This document shows positions 8,533 to 18,018 of a stretch of 64,000 nt of DNA, in pieces. The stretch's first letter is position 1, and every line of letters starts with the position of its first letter. The notes below the pieces were generated by a model that saw nothing but the letters and a program-made list of their open reading frames with translations, had not been told where the DNA came from and searched no databases. The stretch comes from Paracoccus nototheniae. Lineage in GTDB: Bacteria; Pseudomonadota; Alphaproteobacteria; Rhodobacterales; Rhodobacteraceae. The translations under genes were made by a program, and so were the position numbers. The stretch covers positions 62,001 through 126,000 of the forward strand of contig NZ_RQRT01000005.1 in assembly GCF_004335005.1 (NCBI RefSeq). The letters run 5' to 3'.

Positions 8533-9062
8533 TCCGCACCGGCCTGCTGCTGGCCGCAGGCGCCTCGCGTCGCTTTGGCCCGCAGGACAAGCTGCTGGCC
8601 CCGCTGCGGGGCCAACCTTTGGTGGCCCATGCCGCCCAAGCCATGCGCAGTACCGATCTCGATCACCGCATCGCCGTCATCGCCAATCCGGACCTGACCC
8701 CCTGGCTGGAGGGATTCCGGATCATCCTGATCGCGCAAGGCCAGCAATCCGACAGCCTGCGCGCCGGGCTTCAGGCGGCGGGCATCCCGGACCGTTTGCT
8801 GATCGTGCTGGGCGACATGCCCGACATCACTGCCGCGCATCTGTCCCGGATCATCGCCACGACGACCGACGATCTGCCCGCCTGCAGCCATGATGGACGG
8901 TCGCCGCTGCCTCCTGCCTGCTTTCCGCGCCAAAGCCTCGGCGCCCTCGAAACCCTCACCGCCGATCAGGGCGCCGCCCGCCTGCTGCGACAGCTGCCGC
9001 CCGCACAATACATCACGGCACCGACGCTGCTGCGCGACATCGATCACCCCGAAGACCTCTGA
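8529..9062 (+). CDS. mocA: Molybdenum cofactor cytidylyltransferase-like NTP transferase (MocA/MobA family)
   Basis: A 177-residue nucleotidyltransferase that would attach CMP (MocA) or GMP (MobA) to molybdopterin. The N-terminal signature LLAAGASRRFGPQDKLL near residues 6-22 and the metal-binding LGDMPDI near residue 95 are clear. Pairing with an XdhC gene favours MocA, which makes the cytosine dinucleotide form for xanthine dehydrogenase-type enzymes. The start is GTG, overlapping the xdhC stop (GTGA). It is slightly shorter than the typical 190-200 residues. Confidence 0.82.
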   Translation: MIRTGLLLAAGASRRFGPQDKLLAPLRGQPLVAHAAQAMRSTDLDHRIAVIANPDLTPWLEGFRIILIAQGQQSDSLRAGLQAAGIPDRLLIVLGDMPDITAAHLSRIIATTTDDLPACSHDGRSPLPPACFPRQSLGALETLTADQGAARLLRQLPPAQYITAPTLLRDIDHPEDL

Positions 9063-9063
9063 C

Positions 9064-9149
9064 CTTTCTTCTTCATGAAAATATCCCGCAGGGGGGGTCA
9101 GCCATCGGTTCAAGAACCGCTGGCAGCCGGGGGGCGCGAAGCCCCCCCG
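9064..9149. repeat. Dispersed intergenic hairpin repeat, copy C (with extra hairpin)
   Basis: This lies between convergent mocA and doeD. Read on the minus strand it has a C/G-rich hairpin (GGGGGGC with loop, arms 9127-9135 and 9141-9147), then C-rich tract, GGGATATTTTC and AAGAAGAAAGG. The same architecture occurs at 38197-38254 and 59551-59608. This copy carries an additional hairpin at 9101-9124 (GCCA-CGGTTC / GAACCG-TGGC, two-base loop). It probably serves as a terminator between the convergent genes. Confidence 0.75.
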
Positions 9150-9167
9150 CCGTCGCGGGACGCAAAC

Positions 9168-10538
9168 TCAGCCCAGCACCTCCGCCACAGCCTCGGCCGT
9201 CACATCGACGATCTGGTCCGCCTCGTCGCGGGTCAGGCACAAGGGCGGCGCAAAGCCCAGGATATCGCCCTGTGGCATGGCGCGCGCGATGACGCCGCGC
9301 TTCAGCATGGCGGCGACGACCTTGGCGCCCTTGCCCTCGGAGGGGTCGAAGAACCGGCGCGCATCGCGGTCGGCCATCAGCTCGACCGCGCACAGCATCC
9401 CCTCGCCGCGCACCTCGCCGACATGGGCGTGATCGCCCACCGCCGCCGTCATGCGCTGGTTCAGATAGGCGCCGACCGTGCCGGCATTCTCGACCAGCCC
9501 CAGACTGTCGATCAGCTTCAGGTTGGCGACCCCGGCGGCGGCGCCGATCGGATGGGCGGAATAGGTCCAGCCATGGCCCATCACGCCGTTCTCATCCGTG
9601 CCGCGCGCCAGCACGTCCCACATGCGCTGCCCCACGATCGAGGCTGACAGCGGCGCATAGGCCGATGTCAGCCCCTTGGCCGATGTGATCAGGTCGGGTT
9701 TCATGCCGTAGTGATCGGACCCGAACATGGTGCCAAGACGGCCGAACCCGGTCACCACCTCATCCGCGATCAGCAGGATATCGTGGCGGTCCAGAACCTC
9801 CTGAATGGCGGGCCAGTACCCGGCGGGGGGCGGCACGATGCCGCCGGTGCCCAGAACCGGCTCGCCGATGAAGGCGGCGATGGTGTCGGCGCCGTGTTCC
9901 GCGATCAGCGCTTCCAGTTTTTCGACGCAATGGCCGACGAAATCGGCCTCGGACATGGCGGCATCGGGGCGGCGGAAATAATAGGGCGCCTCGGTATGGA
10001 TCACCTGTTCCAGCGGCAGATCGAATTTCTTGTGGAACAGCTCCAGCCCGGTCATGGATCCGGTGATCAGCCCCGACCCGTGATAGCCGCGCCAGCGGCT
10101 GATGATCTTTTTTTTCTTCGGGCGGTTCAGGATATTGTTGTAATACCAGATCAGCTTGATGTTCGTCTCGTTCGCATCCGATCCCGACAGGCCGAAATAG
10201 ACCCGCGCCATGCCTTCCGGTGCGCGGTCCATGACCATCTTGGCCAGCGTGATCGCGGCCTCGGTCCCGTGGCCCGCATAGGAATGGTAATAGGCCAGCT
10301 CGCGCGCCTGCGTGGCGATCGCCTCGGCGATTTCCTGACGGCCATAGCCGACATTCACGCAATAGAGGCCCGCGAATCCGTCCAGCAGCTTGTTGCCGTC
10401 ACGGTCATGGATGTGACAGCCGCTGCCGCCGGTCACGATGCGCTGCGGCGCCTCGCCGCGCGCGAATTGTCCCAGATGGGTCGAGGGATGGAAAAAGCTC
10501 TCGCGGTCCCATTTCGCCAGTTCATCATTGGTCAGCAT
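9168..10538 (-). CDS. doeD: L-2,4-diaminobutyrate transaminase (class III aminotransferase), DoeD-like
   Basis: A PLP enzyme of 456 residues with the class III aminotransferase fold. The [13 protein letters not shown] motif and the Schiff-base lysine K288 in SAKGLTSAY are intact. By context it is DoeD, which converts L-2,4-diaminobutyrate from ectoine breakdown to L-aspartate beta-semialdehyde. From sequence alone it could be another omega-aminotransferase. The ATG at 10538 is preferred over 10559 because GAGAGGAC lies upstream of it. It follows doeC by 11 bases on the same strand, so the two are one operon. Confidence 0.82.
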   Translation of the reverse strand: MLTNDELAKWDRESFFHPSTHLGQFARGEAPQRIVTGGSGCHIHDRDGNKLLDGFAGLYCVNVGYGRQEIAEAIATQARELAYYHSYAGHGTEAAITLAKMVMDRAPEGMARVYFGLSGSDANETNIKLIWYYNNILNRPKKKKIISRWRGYHGSGLITGSMTGLELFHKKFDLPLEQVIHTEAPYYFRRPDAAMSEADFVGHCVEKLEALIAEHGADTIAAFIGEPVLGTGGIVPPPAGYWPAIQEVLDRHDILLIADEVVTGFGRLGTMFGSDHYGMKPDLITSAKGLTSAYAPLSASIVGQRMWDVLARGTDENGVMGHGWTYSAHPIGAAAGVANLKLIDSLGLVENAGTVGAYLNQRMTAAVGDHAHVGEVRGEGMLCAVELMADRDARRFFDPSEGKGAKVVAAMLKRGVIARAMPQGDILGFAPPLCLTRDEADQIVDVTAEAVAEVLG

Positions 10539-10549
10539 AGCGTGTCCTC

Positions 10550-12013
10550 TCATGCCCAATCGCGGCAGATATATTTGATGTCGGTAAAGGCCTCGAGCCC
10601 CTGACGGGCGCCCTCGCGGCCGATCCCGGATTGCTTCATGCCCCCGAAGGGGATCGGCGCGCCGGTGACCTTGGTGCGGTTCACGGCGACCATGCCGTAT
10701 TGCAGCGCCCGCGTCAGACGATAGATGCGGCGCGGGTCAAGGCTGTGGACATAGGCGACCAGCCCGTATTCGCTGGCATTGGCGCGGGAGATCACCTCGT
10801 CCTCGGTGTCAAAGACCGACAGGGCGGCGACCGGGCCAAAGGTTTCCTCGCGCATGATCGCGGCACTGTCGGGCACATCGGCCAGCACGGTCGGCTGGAA
10901 GAACAGCGGCCCCTGATCGCCGTCCACCGCGCCCCCGGTCAGGATGCGGGCGCCCTGGGCCACGGCATCGGCGACATGGGCGACCTGCTTGGCGATCGCG
11001 CGGTCATGAATCAGCGGTCCCAGATCGCCGTCCTGCATGCCAGGCGCCAATGTCAGCTTGTCCACCGCCGCCGCAAAGCGGGCGCAGAAATCGTCATAGA
11101 CGGGCCGGTGAATATAGAAGCGGTTGGCGCCCAGACAATCCTGACCCGAGGTGGCGAACTTGGCCTTGACCGCCTCGGCCACGGCGCGGTCCAGATCGCA
11201 GCCCTCGAACACGATGAAGGGGGCGTGGCCGCCCAGTTCCAGCACCAGCCGTTTGACCGTATCGGCGGATTGGCGGTAAAGCAGCCGCCCCACCTCGGTC
11301 GAGCCGGTGAAGGACAGCGCGCGGACGCGGGGATCGCCGGTCCAGACGCCGACGATGGTCGCGGCGTCGCCGATGACGGTGTTCACGACGCCATCCGGGA
11401 ATCCCGCACGGCTCGCCAGCACCGCCAGCGCCAGCGCCGACAGGGGGGTTTCGGCGGACGGGTGGATGACCACCGTGCAGCCCGCGCCCAAGGCCGCCGC
11501 CGCCTTGCGGGTGATCATCGCACAGGGAAAATTCCACGGCGTGATCAGAGCGGCGACGCCCACGGGTTCGCGCCACAGCTCCATCTCGGCATCGGGCAGG
11601 TGGCTGGTCACGCCTTCGATATTCGGGCGCAGGGCTTCCTCGGCATAGAAGGCCACGAAGCTGGCGGCATAGTCGATTTCGCCGCGCGCCTCGCTGATCG
11701 GTTTGCCCTGTTCGGCGACCATGATCAGGGCCAGATCCTCGCGCGCCTCAAGGATCAGGGCGTGCCAGCGGTGCAGGATCGTGGCGCGGTGCTGGGGCAG
11801 CATGGCCGACCATGCGGGAAAGGCCGCCTGTGCCGCATCGACGGCGGCGCGCGCGCCCTTGGCGTCGCTGATGGCGACCTGGGCGGTCAGCCCGCCGGTG
11901 GCGGGATCGCGCACGGCCATCCGGCCATCCGCCGGAAAATCGCCCGCGCCGGGCAGCAGGCCCTGATCAGTCAGGCGTTCGGGCAGCGGGGTCTGGTGAT
12001 CGTCAAGCATCAA
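10550..12013 (-). CDS. doeC: Aspartate-semialdehyde dehydrogenase (NAD(P)+), DoeC-like
   Basis: A 487-residue aldehyde dehydrogenase of the succinate-semialdehyde dehydrogenase subfamily. It has the nucleotide-binding ITPWNFP, the general-base Glu in VLELGGHAP and the catalytic C293 in [10 protein letters not shown]. On sequence it would be called GabD. Position next to DoeD, an AsnC regulator and the ectoine genes supports the role of DoeC, oxidising L-aspartate beta-semialdehyde to L-aspartate. Promoter elements are probably in the 110-base gap to the AsnC gene, where I see no clear motif. Confidence 0.82.
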   Translation of the reverse strand: MMLDDHQTPLPERLTDQGLLPGAGDFPADGRMAVRDPATGGLTAQVAISDAKGARAAVDAAQAAFPAWSAMLPQHRATILHRWHALILEAREDLALIMVAEQGKPISEARGEIDYAASFVAFYAEEALRPNIEGVTSHLPDAEMELWREPVGVAALITPWNFPCAMITRKAAAALGAGCTVVIHPSAETPLSALALAVLASRAGFPDGVVNTVIGDAATIVGVWTGDPRVRALSFTGSTEVGRLLYRQSADTVKRLVLELGGHAPFIVFEGCDLDRAVAEAVKAKFATSGQDCLGANRFYIHRPVYDDFCARFAAAVDKLTLAPGMQDGDLGPLIHDRAIAKQVAHVADAVAQGARILTGGAVDGDQGPLFFQPTVLADVPDSAAIMREETFGPVAALSVFDTEDEVISRANASEYGLVAYVHSLDPRRIYRLTRALQYGMVAVNRTKVTGAPIPFGGMKQSGIGREGARQGLEAFTDIKYICRDWA

Positions 12014-12123
12014 AGCCTCCTTGTTGATCCAAGGATGGCGCAGGTGGGGCAGGGGATTTGCCTGTAGGCGGCGGGATGGGCAGAGAATTCCTCTGTTGTC
12101 GCGCGGCGGGGCGCGAGAATCCT

Positions 12124-12627
12124 CTAGCCCAGCAGCGCGCTGGCGGGGGGCTGGTCCTTGACCGGCTTGGTCACGATATAGCTGAAATAGCGCCGCACCC
12201 CGGCCCGGCTTTCCAGCAGCCCGTCCATCAGCGTCTGGAACGCGGCCACGTCCGAGGCGATGACCTGCATCAAGTAATCATAGCCGCCGCCGATGGCCCA
12301 GCAGCCGGTGACCTGATCCATCCGGGCGATCACCCGTTCGAACATCTGGAAATTCTCGCTGCGATGGCTGTCCAGCTCGACCGTGACAAAGACCTGCACA
12401 TGCGGCCCAAGCGCCGCCAGATCGATTTGGGCGCGATAGCCCCGAATCAGCCCCGCCTGTTCCAGACGCTTCATGCGGTCCCAGCAGGGGGTGGGCGACA
12501 GGTTCACGCGGGCGGCCAGATCGGTTTTGGCGATGCGCCCCTCGCGCGACAGGATCGCCAGAATGGCGATGTCGCGGTCGTCAAGGCGCGGACTGCGGGG
12601 CAAAAGGGGGCTGCGGGGCGGGATCAT
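12124..12627 (-). CDS. doeX: Lrp/AsnC-family regulator of ectoine breakdown (DoeX-like)
   Basis: A 167-residue transcription factor with an N-terminal helix-turn-helix (AKTDLAARVNLSPTPCWDRMKRLEQAG, about 30-55) and a C-terminal RAM/AsnC effector domain ending in SYIVTKPVK. Lrp/AsnC proteins of this kind (DoeX or AsnC) accompany doe genes in several bacteria and bind diaminobutyrate derivatives. The start at 12627 is preferred over 12663, which would overlap the promoter and almost reach enuR. It is divergent from enuR with 65 bases between starts, so both promoters must share that gap. Confidence 0.82.
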   Translation of the reverse strand: MIPPRSPLLPRSPRLDDRDIAILAILSREGRIAKTDLAARVNLSPTPCWDRMKRLEQAGLIRGYRAQIDLAALGPHVQVFVTVELDSHRSENFQMFERVIARMDQVTGCWAIGGGYDYLMQVIASDVAAFQTLMDGLLESRAGVRRYFSYIVTKPVKDQPPASALLG

Positions 12628-12692
12628 GCGCCCGCTTGTTCCCGGCGCGGCGCGGCTTGTCAATCCGGCCCCGCCACGCGATCCTGCGCCTT

Positions 12693-14066
12693 ATGTCCCA
12701 TTGGCCCCTTCGACGCGACGACATCAGCCGCCCCGCCTATCGCAGCCTTGCCCAAGGCATCGCGGCGGCCATCGATGCAGGCAGTCTGGCGCCCGGCGCG
12801 CGCCTGCCGCCGCATCGCGATCTGGCATGGCAACTGGGCGTCAGCGTCCAGACCGTCAGCCGCGCCTATGAGGAACTGATCCGCGCCGACCTGATCTCGG
12901 GCGAGGTGGGGCGGGGCAGTTTTGTGCGGTCCGGCCCGCGCGAGACGATCGAGGTGCCGTGGTTCCGCGCCCCCACCGACCGGCCGCCCATCGATCTGTC
13001 GATGATGACACCGGTGGCGCTGCCGCAGATCGCGGATGCCTGGCGCGACAGCCTGATGCGGATCGCGGATCGCTTGCCGCCCTCGGCCATGATGTCCTTT
13101 CGTCCGCGCCAGACGATGTCGCTTTATGGCGGGATGGCGGCGGCATGGCTGGCGCGCTGCGGGATGGTGGTGCCCGCGCAGCGCATCCTGATTACCAATG
13201 GCACCACGCCCGCCATGTTCGTGGCCCTGATGAGCGTCGCGCAGCCCGGCGACATCATCGCGACCGAGGCCGCGACCTGCCACACGCTGCGCCCCGCCGC
13301 CCAGCATCTGCATCTGCGCCTGCGGGGTATTCCGGGCGATGCACGCGGCATGGACCCCGACGCGCTGATCGCTGCCGCGCGCGCCTCGGGCGGGCGGATG
13401 AAGGCGGTGTTCGTGCTGCCCTCGGGTGGCGGGCCCAGGGCGCAGATCATGGACCGCGACCGGCGCGAGGCGCTGGCGCAGGCCGCCACGCAAGCCGGGC
13501 TGGTGATTCTGGAAAGCGATCCGACCGGCCCCATGCCGCCGCGCCGTCCCCCCGCACTGTCCGGTTTCGCGCCGGAACGCAGTTTCTATTTCACCGGCCT
13601 GTCGAAATGCCTGTCGCCGGGGCTGCGGCTTGGTTTTCTTGCGATGCCCGAAAATATGGCAGAGGCCGCGCTGAACCGGCATCTGTCGATGGCCTGGATG
13701 GCGACCCCGCTGATGGCCGAGATCGCGCAGGACTGGATCAGCGGCGGCACGGCGGATGCGCTGCTGGCCGAACAGCGGTTGCAGCTGGCGACCCGCAACC
13801 GGATGGCCGCGCGGATTCTGGGGCCGCGCGCGCAAGGCTTCCTGCATGGGCTGCATCGCTGGCTGCCCCTGCCCGACGGTCAGGACGAGGCGCAGGCCCT
13901 GTCCGCCGCCCTGTCGCAACAGGTCGCGCTGGCGCCGGGCGCGGGCTTTGCGATGCTGCCTGCGGGGCCCGCGCTGCGCGTCTCGATCGGGGGGGCGTCC
14001 CTGCGTGATCTGGAACAGGCATTGCGCATCGTTTCGGCAATCCTGCCCGCCGAATCCCCCGTCTGA
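12693..14066 (+). CDS. enuR: MocR/GntR-type PLP-dependent regulator EnuR
   Basis: A 457-residue fusion of a winged helix DNA-binding domain (residues about 10-75, with HRDLAWQLGVSVQTVSRAYEE) and a catalytically altered aminotransferase-like domain. The PLP-binding lysine is K305 in YFTGLSKCLSPG. Position immediately upstream of the TRAP and eut/doe genes identifies it as EnuR, known in Ruegeria as a repressor released by N-acetyl-diaminobutyrate and diaminobutyrate that react with its PLP. The ATG at 12693 is chosen because an upstream in-frame ATG at 12636 would leave only nine bases to doeX and adds non-conserved residues. Confidence 0.88.
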   Translation: MSHWPLRRDDISRPAYRSLAQGIAAAIDAGSLAPGARLPPHRDLAWQLGVSVQTVSRAYEELIRADLISGEVGRGSFVRSGPRETIEVPWFRAPTDRPPIDLSMMTPVALPQIADAWRDSLMRIADRLPPSAMMSFRPRQTMSLYGGMAAAWLARCGMVVPAQRILITNGTTPAMFVALMSVAQPGDIIATEAATCHTLRPAAQHLHLRLRGIPGDARGMDPDALIAAARASGGRMKAVFVLPSGGGPRAQIMDRDRREALAQAATQAGLVILESDPTGPMPPRRPPALSGFAPERSFYFTGLSKCLSPGLRLGFLAMPENMAEAALNRHLSMAWMATPLMAEIAQDWISGGTADALLAEQRLQLATRNRMAARILGPRAQGFLHGLHRWLPLPDGQDEAQALSAALSQQVALAPGAGFAMLPAGPALRVSIGGASLRDLEQALRIVSAILPAESPV

Positions 14067-14088
14067 GGCCCCGGCTGCCGGGGACCGG

Positions 14089-14107
14089 TTTGACTTCCGG
14101 CGTCAAA
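14089..14107. promoter_or_regulatory. Inverted repeat upstream of uehA, candidate EnuR operator
   Basis: TTTGAC and GTCAAA form a perfect 6+6 inverted repeat around a seven-base centre. It lies between enuR and uehA, just upstream of an AT-rich stretch (14105-14132) that contains a second TTGAC at 14131. The 187-base gap is the only long non-coding stretch of the catabolic operon, so its promoter should be here. The repeat is seen; that EnuR or DoeX binds it is inference. Confidence 0.5.
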
Positions 14108-14253
14108 ATTGTCATGATTTAATATACAAATTGACTTGGAATCTGCTTCGTCCGAATTCTCGGGCCAAGCCGGAACGGGCATTTTCGCCCGAATCCCGCA
14201 CCCAGAGGCCGCAGGTGCATCGCGCCGGGACGGCCCGCCAACGGAGGTAACTC

Positions 14254-15264
14254 ATGACCATCAAGACCCTGACGACCGCCAGCCTGACCGCCCTGATCCT
14301 CGGCTCGGGCACCGCGATGGCGGACACCTGGCGCTATGCTTTCGAAGAGGCTCTGGACGAGGTTCAGGGCGTCTATGCCCAGAAATTCAAGGAAGAGGTC
14401 GAGGCCAATTCCGACCACGAGGTTCAGCTGTTCCCGTTTGGCACGCTTGGCGAATCCGACAACATCATGGAACAGGCGCAATCGGGCATCCTGCAGTTCG
14501 TGAACCAGTCGCCCGGCTTCACCGGCGCGCTGATCCCCGAGGCGCAGGTGTTCTTCGTGCCCTATCTGCTGCCCGAGGATCAGGACCAGCTGGTCAGCTT
14601 TTTCCGCAACTCGGAAACCATCACCAGCATCTTCCCCGAGCTATATGCCGAACAGGGGCTGGAACTGCTGAAGATGTATCCCGAGGGCGAGGTGATGCTG
14701 ACCACCAAGACCCCCGTCGAAAGCCCCGCCGATCTGAGCGACGTCAAGGTCCGCGTGATGACCAACCCGCTGCTGGTCGAAAGCTATCGGGCCTTTGGCG
14801 CGACGCCGACGCCGCTGCCTTGGGGCGAGACCTATGGCGGCTTGCAGACCGGCATCATCGACGGTCAGGAAAACCCTGCCTTCTTCATCGAATCGACGCG
14901 GATGTACGAGGTCACCGACCATATCACCCGGCTTGGCCACAACAACTTTACCACCGCGCTGATGGCCAATCAGGAGTTTTTCGAGGGGCTGGACGAGGCT
15001 GACCAGCAGGTCATCCAGGCCGCCGCCGATGCCGCCTTCGATCACATCATCGACTATCAGCAGGGCCTGACCGAGACCGCGCTGGAGGCGATCATGGAGG
15101 CCAAGCCGGCCATGACCGTCACCACCCTGACCGAGGAACAGCGCGCACCCTTCCGCGAGACGGCGGGCGATGTCGAGGCGACCTTCCTGGAAATCGGCGG
15201 TCCGCGCGCGCAAGAGGTGCTGGACCAGATGAAAGCCGATCTGGAAGCCGCCGCCGCCAGCTGA
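14254..15264 (+). CDS. uehA: Ectoine/hydroxyectoine TRAP transporter substrate-binding protein
   Basis: A periplasmic DctP-family binding protein of 336 residues. Residues 1-23 form a Sec signal peptide cleaved after A-M-A. The conserved central region (TKTPVESPADLSDVKVRVM) and the GLQTGIIDGQENP motif near residue 197 are typical. The arginine in VRVM is the usual carboxylate-binding residue of TRAP binding proteins. Good ribosome-binding site (GGAGGTAA) precedes the ATG. Linkage to enuR and eut/doe genes supports ectoine as the ligand. Confidence 0.9.
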   Translation: MTIKTLTTASLTALILGSGTAMADTWRYAFEEALDEVQGVYAQKFKEEVEANSDHEVQLFPFGTLGESDNIMEQAQSGILQFVNQSPGFTGALIPEAQVFFVPYLLPEDQDQLVSFFRNSETITSIFPELYAEQGLELLKMYPEGEVMLTTKTPVESPADLSDVKVRVMTNPLLVESYRAFGATPTPLPWGETYGGLQTGIIDGQENPAFFIESTRMYEVTDHITRLGHNNFTTALMANQEFFEGLDEADQQVIQAAADAAFDHIIDYQQGLTETALEAIMEAKPAMTVTTLTEEQRAPFRETAGDVEATFLEIGGPRAQEVLDQMKADLEAAAAS

Positions 15265-15340
15265 TCCGCACCTGATGACCGGGGCCGGCCACATCGGTGG
15301 CCGGTCCTGCCGATGAACCCCATGCAAGGCACAGGTGGCC

Positions 15341-16021
15341 ATGACGAACGATCCCGACCCTTCGCGTGACGCCACTGCCATTCCCGGACCATCCCCGGTC
15401 GATGCCGCCGTTCTGGCCGCCGCCGAGGCGGTGCAGGCGCAGGACGATATCGATGACGGGCTGTATGAATCCGGTCTGCCCGGACCGCTTGGTCTGCTGG
15501 ACAAGGGCATCGCGCGGCTCGAGGCCTTTGCGCTGGCCTTTGGCGTGCTGGCCATGGCCTTCAACACCACGTCCAATGTGGTCGGACGTTTCGTCTTTGG
15601 CCAGTCGCTGTATTTTTCGGAAGAGATCAATCAGGCGCTGATCGTGCTGATCACATTCGCGGGCATCTCCTATGCCGCGCGGCATGGGCGCCATATCCGC
15701 ATGTCGGCGATCACCGATGCGCTGCCCTTCCGGGAGCGCAAGGCGATGATGGTGATCACCTCGGGCGTGACGGCGGTGCTGCTGCTGGCGCTGTCATGGT
15801 ATGCGCTGACCTATGTGATGACGCAGGCCGGGCGGGGTCGGGTGCTGCCCGCGCTGCGCATCCCGCAATGGTGGATTCTGGTCTGGGTGCCTGCGGGCCT
15901 GTTCCTGACCGGTCTGCAATATGCGCTGACCGCGCTGAAGAACCTGACCGATCCCGAAATCTGGCTGTCGACCGCGACGCGCGACGGCTATGACCTGCCG
16001 CACAAGGACAAAGCCCCATGA
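15341..16021 (+). CDS. uehB: Ectoine/hydroxyectoine TRAP transporter small permease
   Basis: A DctQ-family membrane protein of 226 residues with four predicted helices after an unusually long, acidic, soluble N-terminus of about 65 residues. The conserved E-E-I/N-Q segment ([13 protein letters not shown]) and RHGRHIRM are present. ATG 15341 is used; a GTG at 15335 in the same frame would add only two residues. The stop overlaps the next start (ATGA). Confidence 0.88.
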   Translation: MTNDPDPSRDATAIPGPSPVDAAVLAAAEAVQAQDDIDDGLYESGLPGPLGLLDKGIARLEAFALAFGVLAMAFNTTSNVVGRFVFGQSLYFSEEINQALIVLITFAGISYAARHGRHIRMSAITDALPFRERKAMMVITSGVTAVLLLALSWYALTYVMTQAGRGRVLPALRIPQWWILVWVPAGLFLTGLQYALTALKNLTDPEIWLSTATRDGYDLPHKDKAP

Positions 16022-17304
16022 CCGCCGCCATTCTGGGCACGATGATCGTGCTTTTGCTGCTGGGCTTTCCGATGATGGTGCCGCTGATCATTGGATCGAT
16101 GGTCGGCTTTGTGGGCCTGTTCGGAGGCTTGGGCCAGCTGGAGACGCTGGTCCAGCAGGTCATTGCGGGCATCCAGCCCGCCAGCCTGATCGCGGTGCCG
16201 ATGTTCATCTTTGCCGCCGAGATCATGACCCGGGGCCAGTCCGCCGCCCGGCTGATCGATCTGGTCATGGCCTTTCTGGGCCATATCAAGGGTGGCCTTG
16301 CGATTTCCACCGCCGGGGCCTGCACCATGTTCGGCGCCGTGTCGGGATCGACGCAGGCGACCGTGGTGGCCGTCGGCGGCCCGCTGCGCCCCCGCCTGCT
16401 GAAGGCGGGCTACAGCGACAAGTTCACGCTGGCGCTGATCATCAATGCCAGCGACATCGCCTTTCTGATCCCGCCTTCGATCGGGATGATCATTTACGGC
16501 GTGGTGTCGGGCACCTCGATTTCCGAATTGTTTCTGGCCGGGATCGGGCCGGGGCTGCTGATCCTGCTGCTGTTTTCGATCTATTCCTATATCTATGCGG
16601 TGCGCCACAATGTGCCGACCGAACCCGCCGCCACCTGGCCGGAACGGTTCCGCGCCATGCGCCGCGCGATCTGGCCGCTTGGCTTTCCGGTGATCATCAT
16701 CGGCGGCATCTATGGCGGCATCTTTTCGCCCACCGAGGCCGCCGCCGCCTGCGTCCTCTACGCCATCGTGCTGGAGATGATCGTGTTCCGCGAGGTCTCT
16801 CCGCGTCAGCTGTATGCGACGGCGAAATCGACCGGGCTGATCACGGCGGTGGTGTTCATTCTGGTGGGGGCGGGCGCGGCCTTCAGCTATGTCATCAGCT
16901 TTGCGCAGATCCCGCAGGCCATTCTGGGCGGCATCGGCATCGACGGGATGGGGCCTTACGGGGTGCTGTTCACCATCTCGATCGCGTTCTTCATCGGCTG
17001 CATGTTCGTCGATCCGATCGTGGTGATCCTGATCCTTGTGCCGATCTTTGCGCCGGTGGTGCAGGCGACCGGGCTGGACCCGGTGCTGGTCGGCACCATC
17101 GTCACGCTGCAGGTGGCCATCGGCAGTGCCACGCCCCCCTTCGGCTGCGACATCTTTACCGCGATCGCCGTCTTTCGCCGCCCCTATTGGGAGGTGATCC
17201 GCGGCACGCCGCCCTTCATCGCGATCCTGCTGTCGGTGTCGGTGGCGCTGATCTATTTCCCGCAGATCGCGTTGTTCCTGCGCGACATCTCGATCAGCCG
17301 GTAA
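16018..17304 (+). CDS. uehC: Ectoine/hydroxyectoine TRAP transporter large permease
   Basis: A DctM-family protein of 428 residues with about 12 membrane segments; it carries the sodium-coupled transport path. Family features include [12 protein letters not shown] near the N-terminus, [16 protein letters not shown] around residue 105 and FSPTEAAA around residue 239. It overlaps uehB by four bases and is followed nine bases later by eutA, so transport and catabolism are one transcription unit. Confidence 0.92.
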   Translation: MTAAILGTMIVLLLLGFPMMVPLIIGSMVGFVGLFGGLGQLETLVQQVIAGIQPASLIAVPMFIFAAEIMTRGQSAARLIDLVMAFLGHIKGGLAISTAGACTMFGAVSGSTQATVVAVGGPLRPRLLKAGYSDKFTLALIINASDIAFLIPPSIGMIIYGVVSGTSISELFLAGIGPGLLILLLFSIYSYIYAVRHNVPTEPAATWPERFRAMRRAIWPLGFPVIIIGGIYGGIFSPTEAAAACVLYAIVLEMIVFREVSPRQLYATAKSTGLITAVVFILVGAGAAFSYVISFAQIPQAILGGIGIDGMGPYGVLFTISIAFFIGCMFVDPIVVILILVPIFAPVVQATGLDPVLVGTIVTLQVAIGSATPPFGCDIFTAIAVFRRPYWEVIRGTPPFIAILLSVSVALIYFPQIALFLRDISISR

Positions 17305-17313
17305 GGAACTGCC

Positions 17314-18018
17314 ATGCGCCGTGATAATTTGAACCGTTTCGGACTGGTGGCTTTGGCGACCGACCTGACGATCGAGGGCGACGCCGCCCGCCTGATGCCC
17401 CTTGGCACGCGGTTGCACGTCACCCGGATCGCGTTCGACAATCCCACCACCGCCGAAAACCTGCGCCAGACCGGCCCGCGTCTGCGCGCCGCCGTCGATC
17501 TGCTGGTGCCCGGCGTCACCCTGTCGGGGATCGGCTTTGGCTGCACCTCGGCAGCGGCGGTGCTGGGCGACCAGATGGAAACACTGGCCGGTGGGCGCGC
17601 GCCCTTGTCCACCCCCGCCAGCGCTGCCTTGCGGGCATTTCAAACGCTGCGGCTGGACCGGATCGCGCTGATGACGCCCTATCTGGCGGCCACGACCGAT
17701 CTGGTGGCGGGGCATTTTCAATCCCATGGCATGAATGTTCTGCGCCGCAGTTCAATGGGTCATGCCGATGATCGGGACATGGCGATGCTGCGCGAGGCCG
17801 AGATCATCGAAATGGCCGAGGCCAGCGATCATCCCGACGCGCAGGCGCTGTTCCTGTCCTGCACCGCGCTGCCCGCGCTTGGCCTGATCGACGATCTGGA
17901 AGCGCGCTTGGGCAAGCCGGTGCTGAGTTCGAATCAGGTGCTGTTCTGGTCGATGCTGGATCAGGCGGGCATTCCCGCCACCGGACCGGGCGCGCTGTTC
18001 CGGACCCGCACATGGTAG
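17314..18018 (+). CDS. eutA: Hydroxyectoine utilisation protein EutA (Asp/Glu racemase fold)
   Basis: A 234-residue protein related to maleate isomerase and Asp/Glu racemases, with the paired cysteines C77 (GFGCTSA) and C183 (LSCTALP) of that fold. In ectoine-degrading bacteria EutA acts with EutB and EutC in converting hydroxyectoine to ectoine, probably by changing configuration of the hydroxylated ring. Starts nine bases after uehC and overlaps eutB by seven bases. The assignment rests on fold and gene order. Confidence 0.88.
   Translation: MRRDNLNRFGLVALATDLTIEGDAARLMPLGTRLHVTRIAFDNPTTAENLRQTGPRLRAAVDLLVPGVTLSGIGFGCTSAAAVLGDQMETLAGGRAPLSTPASAALRAFQTLRLDRIALMTPYLAATTDLVAGHFQSHGMNVLRRSSMGHADDRDMAMLREAEIIEMAEASDHPDAQALFLSCTALPALGLIDDLEARLGKPVLSSNQVLFWSMLDQAGIPATGPGALFRTRTW

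Noticed and set aside
10550..12013. GABA breakdown genes (gabD with gabT at 9168-10538)
   Set aside because: Sequence alone would allow it, but linkage to doeA, doeB, eutABC, enuR and an AsnC-type gene makes DoeC/DoeD the better reading. I keep GABA use as a minor alternative.
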